Below are positions 23,477 through 32,515 of a stretch of DNA of 44,034 bases, one piece after another. The stretch is taken from assembly GCF_009735685.1 (NCBI RefSeq), contig NZ_WHPN01000291.1, forward strand, positions 1-44,034, in the 5' to 3' direction. The stretch is from Streptomyces lycii (lineage in GTDB: Bacteria; Actinomycetota; Actinomycetes; Streptomycetales; Streptomycetaceae). Below the pieces are notes generated by a model that was given only the letters and a program-made list of their open reading frames with translations, made no database searches and was not told the DNA's origin. Both the position numbers and the translations under genes were made by a program. Each line of letters opens with the position of its first letter. Positions within the stretch are counted from its first letter, which is position 1.

Positions 23477-25903
23477 TCAGCCGGAGTCCCCGGCCCTCTC
23501 CTCACCCGCGTCGCGCAGCGGGCCGAGCGCGCGGCCCACCGAACCGCACCAGTCGGCCGTGACGGCGTCCGGGCGGACACCGGTGAGCGTGGCGGAGCCC
23601 GACCGGGCGACCCGCAGGGTTCCCCCGGGCTCGGCGACCACCAGCGCCAGGCACTCGTCCGGCAGCAGCCGCTCGTCGGCTTCGAGACACAGGGTGTGCA
23701 CGCCGACGGCGGGCCCCTCGCGGAGCACCCGCCCCGCGCCCGGGAGAGCGCGCAACCGCCGGGCCCCGTCGAGGACGACGAGCACGTCCGGGCCCCGGTG
23801 GCGGCGTCCGTCGCGCGCTCCCCGGTCGGCGGCGGTACGGCGGGCGGTGATCAGCACGGCGAGTTCCGCGAGCCTGCGGGCCCAGGAGTCGGCGTCCGCG
23901 GCCACGGGGTCTCCGGCGCCCGGACCGGCGTCGCGAGCACCGGCCGCACGGAGGCCCGGGTCCGAGGGCGCGCGCCCGTACGGGCTGAGCTGCGAACCGG
24001 GCCGGCCGGGATACGGCCCCGGGTCCGCGTCCGGGCTGCCGGGACCGGGACCGGGGCGCGGGCTCGTGCCGGGGTGGCCGGGGTACGGGCCGGGGGGCGG
24101 GTACGGGCCGGGTCGGCCCGGGTGCGGGGCCGGCCGGCCGGGATACGGGTCCGGGTCCGAAGGGGGGCGGCCGCGGTACGGATCCCGGTGGCCCGGCCCC
24201 GCGCCGGAGGAGTGACCGGCGTACGGGTCGTCGTGGCCGGGTTCGGACGCGGTGCCGGCGGGCGGGACATGGCCGGGGAACGTGTACGGATCGCGGTCCG
24301 GACACGCGTCGGAATCCGGGCCCGGTGACGCGTACGGATCGCGATCCCGGGACACGTACGGCTCCGGACCCGGTGACGCGTACGGATCACGGTCCCGGGA
24401 CACGTACGGCTCCGGACCCGGTGGCGCGTACGGATCACGGTCCCGGGACACGTACGGCTCCGGACCCGGTGGCGCGTACGGATCGCGATCCCGGGACACG
24501 TACGGGTCGTGCCGCGGATACGTGGAGGGGTCGTGCTGCGGAGGCGCGGACGGGTCGAGGTGCGCGGACGCGGGCCCCGACGGGTCGGGGCGCGGGGGCG
24601 CGGGGGCGTCGGACCACGGGAGCAGGTGCGGGTTCGGGTGCGGGTTCGGGTGCGGGTGCGGGTTCGGGAGTGACGCGTGCGGAGGCGGCGCGTACGGATC
24701 GGGGTGCGCCCCGGGGCTGGCCCGCCCGCGCGGATGGGCGTGCGGCAGCGTGCGCGTCCAGGCCCAGTCCGCGGCCGCCGTGCCGCCCGAGGCGGCCAGG
24801 ACGTGGATGCGCAGATCGCGCGGGCTGTGCAGCACCGCCGCCTGCCCGACGGCCCAGTGGGCGACGGCCCGCGCGTGCCGCGCCGTACCCGCCAGACCGA
24901 GGACCTTGTGCCGGCGCAACTCCACCGTGACCGGCATGTCGTACGCGTCCGGGCCCGCGGCAGCGTGGTGGCCCGGTTCCGCCGGGTCCTCGACGACGAC
25001 GCCGGACGGCTGGTCGGCGGTGCCGACGCGCAGGGTCAGGAAGTCGGCGTCGCCGGAACGGCGTTCCCACAGCGCGCGGCGAGGGCCGACGGCCGTCAGC
25101 AGCACGGCGGCCGGATCCGGGAAACGCGCGAGCCGGGCCGTGCGCCGGGCGGCCCGCGCGTTCTCGGCAGCCCGCTCGACGGCGCCCCGCGCTTCCACGT
25201 GAGCCGCCGACGCGGCGGCGTGCGCGGCCCGTTGCCTCCGTACGGCCAGGTGATGCCGGAGGACGGCCGGCGGGACGGGCAGCCCCAGCAGCAGCGCGTA
25301 CGGCGTGCCGAGAACGAACACGCCCGTCAGGGCGACCGCCAACGGCAGCAGCGCGGCGACGTACGGCAGCGGCCGCTTCGCCGGTTCGGCCGGTGGCACG
25401 GGCAGCCGGAACCAGGTCTCCGGCTCGGCCGGCGGCAGCCGCGGCGGCCGGTGGTAGTCGAGCCCCATGCCGTCCGCGCTCGGCCGGACGGCGGCGTCGG
25501 GGCGCTGGGGGGCGGCGAGTTCGAGCAGCGACCCGGCCATGGTGAGCTGCGCTCCCGGCGGCCACGGGGTCTCCCCGGTGACCGGAGCACGGTCCAGCCC
25601 GAGGGGCGTGCCGTCCGGCTCCGGCAGCAGGGCGCACCGCCCGTCGGCGGCCACCCGCAGCAGGGCCGCCGGGACCGCCGGGCGGGGAGCGCCGACCCGT
25701 GGGCTGCCGTCGGCCGCGGTGCCGAGCCGGTGGTCGCCGGGGGCCAGCCGGTGCACCGCCCCCGCGCCCGGTCCTCCGACGATCCGCAGTTCCGCCGGGG
25801 CCGCGGAGCCGCCCGGGCCGGTGACCGCGGACTCCGGGCCGGTGTCGAGATACACGGTCACGGCCTCTCCTGTGCTGTCGACCACGGTCAGCCTCATGCG
25901 CAC
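23477..25903 (-). CDS. EssC/FtsK-like protein truncated before its ATPase domains
   Basis: This 808-residue protein starts at GTG 25903 with GGAG seven bases upstream. The N-terminus resembles the FHA-like region of Streptomyces EssC/EccC-type FtsK proteins (MRLTVVD, ELRIVGGPGAGAVHRL). It is followed by LDYHRPPRLPP, WFRLPVPP, a two-span membrane segment (about 225-260), a coiled Ala/Arg helix, LLTAVGPRRALWERR and LTLRVGTADQPSGVVVEDP. A 260-residue Pro/Asp/Tyr/Gly insert (about 394-658) with four 16-residue units like EPYVSRDRDPYAPPGP follows. Conserved DVLVVLDGARRLRALPG and GVHTLCLEADERLLPDEC come next. The protein ends where full-length members go on to the Walker-type GSGKS ATPase modules, so no motor is present. 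It is either a decayed gene or a motorless paralogue. Confidence 0.78.
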   Translation of the reverse strand: MRMRLTVVDSTGEAVTVYLDTGPESAVTGPGGSAAPAELRIVGGPGAGAVHRLAPGDHRLGTAADGSPRVGAPRPAVPAALLRVAADGRCALLPEPDGTPLGLDRAPVTGETPWPPGAQLTMAGSLLELAAPQRPDAAVRPSADGMGLDYHRPPRLPPAEPETWFRLPVPPAEPAKRPLPYVAALLPLAVALTGVFVLGTPYALLLGLPVPPAVLRHHLAVRRQRAAHAAASAAHVEARGAVERAAENARAARRTARLARFPDPAAVLLTAVGPRRALWERRSGDADFLTLRVGTADQPSGVVVEDPAEPGHHAAAGPDAYDMPVTVELRRHKVLGLAGTARHARAVAHWAVGQAAVLHSPRDLRIHVLAASGGTAAADWAWTRTLPHAHPRGRASPGAHPDPYAPPPHASLPNPHPHPNPHPNPHLLPWSDAPAPPRPDPSGPASAHLDPSAPPQHDPSTYPRHDPYVSRDRDPYAPPGPEPYVSRDRDPYAPPGPEPYVSRDRDPYASPGPEPYVSRDRDPYASPGPDSDACPDRDPYTFPGHVPPAGTASEPGHDDPYAGHSSGAGPGHRDPYRGRPPSDPDPYPGRPAPHPGRPGPYPPPGPYPGHPGTSPRPGPGPGSPDADPGPYPGRPGSQLSPYGRAPSDPGLRAAGARDAGPGAGDPVAADADSWARRLAELAVLITARRTAADRGARDGRRHRGPDVLVVLDGARRLRALPGAGRVLREGPAVGVHTLCLEADERLLPDECLALVVAEPGGTLRVARSGSATLTGVRPDAVTADWCGSVGRALGPLRDAGEERAGDSG

Positions 25904-26559
25904 GTGGGAACTCCGTTCGGGAGGGCCGGTGGTACGGGGGCGGAGCGGCGGCGGGCGGGGTGCCGCGCCACCACCTACGTCCGCGCGGCCGGATCGGTTC
26001 TCACCGCGCCGGGGACCGGTCGGCAGGTCGGCCTCCCGCACGCTGGTCCGGTTCGATCGGTTCTCACGCGCGGGGACCGGTCGTACGGGAGACCGACTCG
26101 AGGGAGAGACCGGTACATCGGCGGGGAGGGGCACCGGGCGGCTCGGCCGGTGCCCGGGGTCCGGGCGGCCCGCTCACCGGCCGGGCCGCCGGGGAGCCCG
26201 CGGAAGCGTGGGTCGGCCCCCTGCCCGGGCCGTACAGCGGGCCTGACGGCGAGCCGTATACGAGGCCGCGCGGTGCGACGTATACGGGCGGCGCGGTGCG
26301 ACGTGCACAGGGCCGCACGGTGCGACGTATACGGGCGGCGCGGTGCGACGTATACCGGACAACTATTGAACGTCGAACAGCTTTCCATCGGGGGCCGCGA
26401 GCATCGGGACGTCCGCAGCCGGACGCCGCGAACGAAGCACCGGCAGCACCACCGACCGACCACCGGTGGGCCGCACGCTCCGCGGCGGTGCCCGGCTCCA
26501 AGTCCCGCACCGGCGGACCTCCGCCACGGTGCGCACCGACGCGTACGGGGAGTCATCTC
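25904..26559. other. 656-bp divergent spacer with direct repeats and an iteron-like array
   Basis: The spacer lies between the EssC-like gene (minus) and the sigma-factor gene (plus). It holds a direct repeat of GATCGGTTCTCAC and GGGGACCGGTCG at about 25990-26030 and 26062-26090, then CGTATACG iterons at 26255-26356. Frames stay open across it but no conserved protein is seen. Confidence 0.6.
26255..26356. repeat. Iteron-like array: five palindromic CGTATACG sites every 23-24 bp
   Basis: Cores lie at 26255, 26279, 26302 (degenerate CGTGCACA), 26326 and 26349, separated by GGGCGGCGCGGTGCGA-like linkers. Spacing alternates 24, 23, 24, 23 bp. The array is about 200 bp upstream of the sigma factor and 350 bp upstream of the divergent EssC-like gene, so it could be a multi-site operator for either. 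Confidence 0.7.
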
Positions 26560-27534
26560 GTGAACGGAACCAAAGAGGGCCCGGCACCCGCTTCGTCCGC
26601 CGCCCGCGGGTGCGCAGCCGGCCTCCCGGGCCTCCGGCCGCTCCGGACGGCGGGCAGGCCGAGGCCGAAGACGGTGACGGTGCAGCCGGGCGACCGGTTC
26701 ACGGGCGCACGCACCGCCGCTCGTACTTGGGAGACGGCGGAAACGGCGGAAGCCGCGGAAGCGGCGGGCGCTACGGGTACAGCGGGCACGACGGGTGCGG
26801 CGGACGCGACGGGCGCAGCGGACGCGACGGGTACGGCGGACGGGACAGGTGGACCCCGTACAACAACCCCGCCGACCGGCGCACCGGCGGACCTCCCGGC
26901 GCCGCGGACCGCGTCACGGCGGGTGGCACCGACGGCGCCACGGCCCGTCGCCCCGACGGCGTCACAGCCGTCGGCCCCGACGGCATCTCGGCCGTCGGCA
27001 CGGAAAACAGCCGGCCCGGAGGAGTTCCTGCGGGTCGTCCACGCCACCCAGGGACGGCACCTCCTCCAGTACGCGAAGACCTTCACCTCCGGTGACGAGC
27101 AGCGCGCCGAGGACATCGTCCAGGAGGCGATGCTCCGCGCCTGGCGGCATGTGGAGAAGCTGCGCGAGACACCGGAGATGGTGCGGCCGTGGCTGTTCAC
27201 CGTGGTCCGGCGGCTGGCCGTCGACAGCCACCGGGCCCGGCAGTCGAGGCCCGCCGAGTCCGGCCCGGACGTGCTCGAACGCGTCGCCGTGCCGGACCCG
27301 GCCGACAGCACGCTCGACAGCCGGGTGATGAGGGGGGCGCTGGCCGAACTCACCGACCAGCACCGGGAGGTGCTGCTGCACCGCTACTACCTGGACCGGA
27401 GCGTCCAGCGGACCGCGGCGGTCCTCAACATCGCCGAGGGCACCGTCAAGTCCCGCAGCAGCCACGCCCTTCGGTCGCTGCGGCGGGTCCTGGAGGCACA
27501 GGGCGCGGCGCCCGCGGGCGCGGGCGCCGCCTGA
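26560..27534 (+). CDS. ECF-type RNA polymerase sigma factor with long low-complexity N-terminus
   Basis: This 324-residue protein starts at GTG 26560 with GGGGAG seven bases upstream. Residues 1-150 are Ala/Thr/Pro/Gly repeats (AADATGAADATGTADGTG, TASRPSAR-like). Sigma region 2 follows (about 155-220: LLQYAKTF, RAEDIVQEAMLRAWRHV, RPWLFTVVRRLAVD). Region 4 lies at about 255-315 (LAELTDQHREVLLHRYY, AAVLNIAEGTVKSRSSHALRSLRRVL). It would redirect RNA polymerase to a small regulon. No anti-sigma gene adjoins it, so its control is unclear. The conserved core could start translation later than 26560, but no better start with a ribosome site is seen. Confidence 0.85.
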   Translation: MNGTKEGPAPASSAARGCAAGLPGLRPLRTAGRPRPKTVTVQPGDRFTGARTAARTWETAETAEAAEAAGATGTAGTTGAADATGAADATGTADGTGGPRTTTPPTGAPADLPAPRTASRRVAPTAPRPVAPTASQPSAPTASRPSARKTAGPEEFLRVVHATQGRHLLQYAKTFTSGDEQRAEDIVQEAMLRAWRHVEKLRETPEMVRPWLFTVVRRLAVDSHRARQSRPAESGPDVLERVAVPDPADSTLDSRVMRGALAELTDQHREVLLHRYYLDRSVQRTAAVLNIAEGTVKSRSSHALRSLRRVLEAQGAAPAGAGAA

Positions 27535-27570
27535 TGACGACCGGCCGGAGGGGGGGCGGTCGGCAGAAGG

Positions 27571-27614
27571 CCCGGAGGGCGGCCCGGGGGCCTCAGCCCC
27601 GGGGGCCCTCCGGG
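27571..27614. terminator. GC-rich inverted repeat between convergent sigma and AfsR-like genes
   Basis: CCCGGAGGGC (27571-27580) and GCCCTCCGGG (27605-27614) are perfect complements, with further GC pairing inside. It overlaps the last codons of the AfsR-like gene and follows the sigma-factor stop by 37 bp. Confidence 0.5.
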
Positions 27615-30600
27615 CCGCCGTCCCGGTCCGGGGGTACGTCCAGGTCCCGCAGCTTGCCCCGGACCCGTTCCGCGGCCTCCGGGTCCAGCTCCGTGAAACC
27701 GGCCAGCGCGGCCCGCCAGGCCAGCCGCGCGGCGTCGCGGTCGCCGGTCGCGAGGTGGGTGTCGCCGAGGTGGCTCAGGGTGTCGGACTCGTTGAAGCGA
27801 TCGTCGATCTCCCGGTCCAGGGCGAGCGCGCGGCCGTACGCGTCGATCGCCTCGTCGTACTGCCCGAGGTGGTGCCGGATGTAGCCGAGGCTGTCCCAGG
27901 CGGCGGCCTCGGCCGTACGGTCGCCCAGGCCCCGCAGCATGGTGAGCGACTCCCAGCAGTGCTCGAGTGCGGGCTCGTACTCGCCGAGCATGGCGTACGC
28001 CCAGCCCACGTTGTTCGCCGCCATGGCGACCGTGTAGCGGTCGCCGGAGGCCCGGAACAGGTCCAGCGCGGTCCGGGTGTGCCTGAGCCCCCGCCGGTTG
28101 TCGCCCTGCCGGAGGCTGACCGACGCGATGTAGTTGTGCACCCGGCCCTGGCCGTCCAGATCGCCCAGCTCCTCGCACAGCGCCAGCGCCTGTTCGAGAT
28201 GGGGCTCGGCCTCCTCGTAACGACCCTGCGTGATGCGTGCCAGGGCGAGGTTGCGCTGCGCGTGGGACTGGCCGGTGCGGTCCCCGGACCGGCGGGCGGC
28301 TTCCAGCGCCGTGCGCTGGATCGCGGCGTTGTCGTCCCAGCGTCCGTACCGCTGGAGCAGCTCCATCAGCGCCCAGGCGAGCTGCCAGGCGTGGGTTTCG
28401 AAACCGGTCCGGGCGGCGTGCCCGACGGCGCCGAGCAGCACCACCAACTCGGCGGTGAACCAGGCCCGGGTCCGCTCCTCCCAGGACTCCTCCGACCGGT
28501 CGAAGCGCTCGGCGAGGCTGCCGGGCGGGGCCGGGACGAGCGCGATCTCCGAGAGTTGCGGGGTGAGCAGCCGGGCGCCCGCGGCCGCGGAGTGCAGGTA
28601 GTAGCTCAGCATGCGGTGGGTCGCGGCGCGGCACTCCTCCTCCGGCTCGTCCTCCGCGAGCAGTTCGGCGGCGTAGACGCGCAGCAGGTCGTGCGGGGCG
28701 TAACGGCCGAGGACGTGTTCGTCGACGAGGTGGGCGCCGGCGAGTTCGGCGAGCAGCCGGCGGGCCCGGGCGGCGGGCAGGCCCAGCAGGCTCGCGGCGG
28801 CGGGCAGCGTCAGGTCGGGTCCGGGGTGGGCGGCGAACAGCCGGAACAGACGGGCGGCCCCGTCGGACAGCGCGTGATACGACCAGGAGAAGACGGACCG
28901 CACGTCGAGCGTGCCGTCGGTGTCGCTCAGCGCGTCCAGCCGGCCGGGCAGATCCCGCAGTTCGTCGGCCACGGCGGCGAGCGGGAAGTCCGCCCGGGTC
29001 GCCGCGCGCGCCGCGACCAGCGCCAGGGCCAGCGGCAGCCGGGCACTGCGCTCGACGATCTCCTCCGCGGCCTCCGGTTCGGCCGCGACCCGCGCGGCGC
29101 CGATCCGCCGCGCCAGGACGTCGCGCGCCTCCCCGGCCGTCAGCACCTCCAGCCGCAGGTGATGGGCACCGTCCTTGACGATGAGCCCGGACAGCTGGTT
29201 ACGGCTGGTGACGATCACCCCGCAGCCGGGCGCGCCGGGCAGCAGCGGCCGCACCTGGTCGCTGTCGCGGGCGTTGTCGAGCAGCAGGAGCACCCGGCGC
29301 CCGGCGAGCAGGCTGCGGTAGAGGGCAGCCTGCGCGTCGACGTCCCGCGGCTGCTTCTCGGCCGGTACGCCGAGCGCCTCCAGCGCGGAGCCCAGGGCGC
29401 GGGTCGTGGAGACGGGCGGGCCGGGCGAGTCGAAACCGCGCAGGTTGAGATAGACCTGCCCGTCCGGGAAGCGGGGCGCGACGCGGTGCGCGCAGTGCAC
29501 GGCGAAGGCCGTCTTGCCGACCCCGGCGGTGCCCGTGACGGTGCAGATCACCCCGGCGGTACGGGGCTCGTCCGCCACCGGGAACCGGGCCTCCAGCCGG
29601 GCCGTCTCGGCCTCGCGGCCGGTGAAGGCGGCGAGGCCGTGCGGGAGTTGGGCGGGCACGGCGAGCGGTACGGCGGCCTCGGGCGCCTCCCGGGGCACCG
29701 GGATCCGGGCGGGGACTCCGGCCGGGGCGGTGGCGGCCGGAGGGGCCGGGGCGGCAGGGACCGCCGGCGCGGCGGAGCGCCGGTCCGGGACGGCGGGCAC
29801 CAGCCCGGGCCGCGGCTCCGGGGCCGGGTCCGGCCACGGGTCCCCGTCCCGCTGGTGGCGGTGCGGAGCCTGCCGCCGGCCGGGGCCCTGCCGTTGTCCG
29901 GGGTCCTGCCGGTCCGGGCGGTCGTCCGGGTCCTGCCGACGGTCCGGCGGCGCGTTCCGGCGTGCGTTCCTGCGTGCGTCGCCGAACCCCGCGCCATGGC
30001 CCGCGTCGTGCCCCCCGTCATGCCCAGCGTCATGGCCCCCGTCATGGCTCAGGTCTTGGCTCACGTCATGGCTCACGTCTTGGTTCGCGGCCGACGGTAC
30101 GTCCTGCCCGGCGCCCCGCGGAGCGTCCTGCCGTACGTCCGGTGGCGCGTCACGGTGTCCGCCGTGCCGCGGTGCGGGGGCGCCGGGCGCCGGGGCGGGC
30201 CGTGCGGCCGCGCGGGGCGGGTGCAGCAGCGTGTCGTCGGCGCGCAGGATCCGTTCGTGCAGCGCGCGGAGGGCAGGGCCGGGCTCGACGCCCAGCTCCT
30301 CGGCCAGCAGGGTCCGGGAGTCGCGGTAGACCTCCAGGGCCGATGCCTGCCGCCCGGACCGGTAGAGGGCGAGCATCAGCATCTCCCGGAACCGCTCGTC
30401 CAGGGGATGTTCGGCGACCAGCGAGGTCAGCTCCGCGGCGGCTTCCTGGTGGCCGCCGAGGTCGAGTTCGACCGTGAGCCGCGCCTCGACGGCCGACAGC
30501 CGTAACCGGGCCAGATGGTTGCGCTGCGCCTCCGCCCAGGGCCCCGGTATGCCCGCCAGGGCGCTGCCGTGCCACAACTCCAGCGCCTCGCGCAGCAGTT

Positions 30601-30985
30601 CCGCGGCGCGCTTCGGGTCGTCGTCCCGACGGGCCCGTTCCGCGTCGGCCAGCCGCTCCCGGAATGAAGCCAGGTCGAGCCGGTCCGGGGCGGTGTGCAT
30701 CATGTAGCCGCTGCCGACCGAACGGATCACCGGGTCGGCGGCGGTGGCCTGCTCCAGCATGCGCCGCAAACGGTGCACATAGGTGCGTACGGAACTCGTC
30801 GCCGATGACGGGATTTCCTCCCCCCAGACCGCGTCGACCAGCTCCTCCACCGGGACCTGCGAGCCCTGCCGCACCAGCAGGACGGCCAGCACCGCGCGCT
30901 GCTGCGGAGTGCCCAGCGGCACCTCCTCCGCCCCGCGCCAGGCACGGACGGGCCCCAGAACCGTGAACCTCAGCCCCTCGGCCAT
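27593..30985 (-). CDS. AfsR/SARP-family transcriptional activator with NB-ARC and TPR domains
   Basis: This 1130-residue regulator starts at ATG 30985, preceded by AGGGAGA. Domains run in order: an OmpR-type winged helix (about 5-95, RFTVLGPVRAW, VRTYVHRLRRML); bacterial transcriptional activation domain (about 100-245); a low-complexity linker (about 257-442) rich in His-Asp and Arg-Gln-Asp repeats; NB-ARC ATPase with GTAGVGKTAF (about 485-495) and VLLLLDNARD; a helical ARC2-like domain; and TPR repeats (about 800-1110). This is the AfsR layout. Such proteins bind direct repeats near -35 sites and activate antibiotic or morphogenesis genes. The target is not evident; neither neighbour is a classic biosynthetic cluster. 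Confidence 0.92.
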   Translation of the reverse strand: MAEGLRFTVLGPVRAWRGAEEVPLGTPQQRAVLAVLLVRQGSQVPVEELVDAVWGEEIPSSATSSVRTYVHRLRRMLEQATAADPVIRSVGSGYMMHTAPDRLDLASFRERLADAERARRDDDPKRAAELLREALELWHGSALAGIPGPWAEAQRNHLARLRLSAVEARLTVELDLGGHQEAAAELTSLVAEHPLDERFREMLMLALYRSGRQASALEVYRDSRTLLAEELGVEPGPALRALHERILRADDTLLHPPRAAARPAPAPGAPAPRHGGHRDAPPDVRQDAPRGAGQDVPSAANQDVSHDVSQDLSHDGGHDAGHDGGHDAGHGAGFGDARRNARRNAPPDRRQDPDDRPDRQDPGQRQGPGRRQAPHRHQRDGDPWPDPAPEPRPGLVPAVPDRRSAAPAVPAAPAPPAATAPAGVPARIPVPREAPEAAVPLAVPAQLPHGLAAFTGREAETARLEARFPVADEPRTAGVICTVTGTAGVGKTAFAVHCAHRVAPRFPDGQVYLNLRGFDSPGPPVSTTRALGSALEALGVPAEKQPRDVDAQAALYRSLLAGRRVLLLLDNARDSDQVRPLLPGAPGCGVIVTSRNQLSGLIVKDGAHHLRLEVLTAGEARDVLARRIGAARVAAEPEAAEEIVERSARLPLALALVAARAATRADFPLAAVADELRDLPGRLDALSDTDGTLDVRSVFSWSYHALSDGAARLFRLFAAHPGPDLTLPAAASLLGLPAARARRLLAELAGAHLVDEHVLGRYAPHDLLRVYAAELLAEDEPEEECRAATHRMLSYYLHSAAAGARLLTPQLSEIALVPAPPGSLAERFDRSEESWEERTRAWFTAELVVLLGAVGHAARTGFETHAWQLAWALMELLQRYGRWDDNAAIQRTALEAARRSGDRTGQSHAQRNLALARITQGRYEEAEPHLEQALALCEELGDLDGQGRVHNYIASVSLRQGDNRRGLRHTRTALDLFRASGDRYTVAMAANNVGWAYAMLGEYEPALEHCWESLTMLRGLGDRTAEAAAWDSLGYIRHHLGQYDEAIDAYGRALALDREIDDRFNESDTLSHLGDTHLATGDRDAARLAWRAALAGFTELDPEAAERVRGKLRDLDVPPDRDGGPEGPRG

Positions 30986-31354
30986 GGATTCTCCCTAGTC
31001 GCGGCGTTCGCGTGCGCTGCCGGGTGCGGGCGGGCGGCCGCCGCTCCCCGGCATGCCGTACGGCGGTCCGCCCGGAGCGGCGTCCGCGCGCGGACGCTGT
31101 GTTCATCCACCCTTGTGGCGGCGCGCGCGTCAACGCCCGGATCCGGCCAGCGGACCGCCCGGGCCGCACCACCCGGCACCGTCCGCACCACCCGCGCCAC
31201 TCGGCCCGCGCCGGCACCGTTCGTCCCCCGCGCCGCCCGGCCCCACCCGCACCGCACCGCACCGCATGCAACCGCACCGTGCCACTCCTCAGGCACCGCA
31301 CCGCGCCGACACGGTGAACCTGTCCCGCACCGACACGGTGATCCTGCCCCGCCG
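30986..31354. other. 369-bp spacer with short repeats
   Basis: The spacer lies between the CbiZ stop and the AfsR-like start, both on the minus strand. It holds CGCACCGCACCG runs (about 31245-31285) and two copies of CCGACACGGTGA-type units (about 31305-31345). The left part may carry the AfsR promoter. No gene is seen. Confidence 0.55.
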
Positions 31355-32401
31355 CTATGCGACGGTGCCCTCACGTGCCAACACGTCGGGGTGCCGGCAG
31401 CCCGGAACCGGAGCCGGATGCCCGGCCGCGGGTCCGTGCTCCCGGCGGGCACGGTCCAGCTCCGCTCCCTCCCGCACGGCCCGGTACACGGCCCGGGCCA
31501 GCCGGGAGCCCCAGAGGGACCTCGGCCCGCCGAACGGCTCGGGGGCGCGGCCGGGCACGGGGCTGCGGACGGCGACACAGACGGCGTCGGAGGCCGTACC
31601 GGAGCAGTCGTGACCGGTGTCGAGCAGCGCCTGCACCTTGGCCTCGGTCGCGGTCGTGGCGAGGTTGACCAGGCCCGCGTCGGACACTTCGGCGGGCACC
31701 ACCACGAGAATGTTCACCGTGCCGGGTACGTGGGCGGCGGCCGCCGCGGAGGACCGCCCGGACGCCGGCCGTACGCCCGGAGGTGTGTCGGGAGGTGTGG
31801 CGGGAGGTGTGTCCGGAGGTGTGGCCGCCCGCCGCCCGTCCCGGAGTCCGCCCGCCCGCTGGTCGCCCCGCGGCCCGCCGGCCGGCGGTCCGTCGACCGG
31901 TCGTTCGTCGGCCCGCGGTCCGTCCGCCGCCCGTCCGTCGGCCGGTGGCTGACCGGTCTGCGGTCCGTCCGCCGCCCGTTCGCCGGCCCGCGGTTCGCCG
32001 GCCCGCGGTCCGTCGGCCGGTGGTTCGTCCGCCGCAGCCCAGGTCGGGACGCCCAGGCCGGTCGTCACCACGGCCGTGACACCGCCGTCCTCGGCCCGGG
32101 TCACCTCGTCCACCGGTGCCGCGGTCATCAGTCCCACCCCGGGCCCGGAGAGGCCGGCCGCCGAGGCGAGCCCCGCCAGGTGCCGGTCGGGATCCGTCCG
32201 GCCGTAACCGGCGCGGACCTCGGCATTCACGACCCACTGCCGCTCACCGAGTCCGCCGCCCAGCACCCCGCTGCTGAGCATCCGCCATCCCGGTCCGGCC
32301 CGCCACACCAGCAGATGGCGGCAGGCACCGTCCTCGCGCCGGGCCGCGCGCTCGACCACGAGGGCGCCGTCCCGGCGCGGCCACCGCGCGATCGTCTCCA
32401 T
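31355..32401 (-). CDS. cbiZ: Adenosylcobinamide amidohydrolase (CbiZ family) with internal low-complexity insert
   Basis: This 348-residue protein starts at ATG 32401 (METIARW); a longer frame to 32470 exists but adds no conserved sequence. CbiZ features are LLVWRAGPGWRMLSSGVLGG, GLMTAAPV, VTTGLGVP and, after the insert, PGTVNILVVVPAEVSDAGL, ATEAKVQALLD and GTASDAVCV. CbiZ cleaves adenosylcobinamide to adenosylcobyric acid during cobinamide salvage. About 98 residues of Ala/Asp/Gly/Pro/Arg repeats (about 122-220, e.g. PADGRAADGPRADERPVDGP) split the fold. No cobalamin riboswitch or other cobalamin gene was found in the window. Activity depends on the insert being a surface loop. Confidence 0.83.
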   Translation of the reverse strand: METIARWPRRDGALVVERAARREDGACRHLLVWRAGPGWRMLSSGVLGGGLGERQWVVNAEVRAGYGRTDPDRHLAGLASAAGLSGPGVGLMTAAPVDEVTRAEDGGVTAVVTTGLGVPTWAAADEPPADGPRAGEPRAGERAADGPQTGQPPADGRAADGPRADERPVDGPPAGGPRGDQRAGGLRDGRRAATPPDTPPATPPDTPPGVRPASGRSSAAAAAHVPGTVNILVVVPAEVSDAGLVNLATTATEAKVQALLDTGHDCSGTASDAVCVAVRSPVPGRAPEPFGGPRSLWGSRLARAVYRAVREGAELDRARREHGPAAGHPAPVPGCRHPDVLAREGTVA

Positions 32402-32515
32402 GCCGGGATCGTAGAAGGCCGCGGTCAGCGGCCCCACGGCACCCGGCCGTCGGAAACCGGCGTCGGGCAATCGACGTCGGGCGATCGGCGATCGGCGGCC
32501 GAGACCGGCCGGAGA

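Noticed and set aside
27755..30505. 916-codon plus-strand open frame
   Set aside because: Antisense shadow of the AfsR-like gene with Gly/Arg-rich, domain-free sequence.
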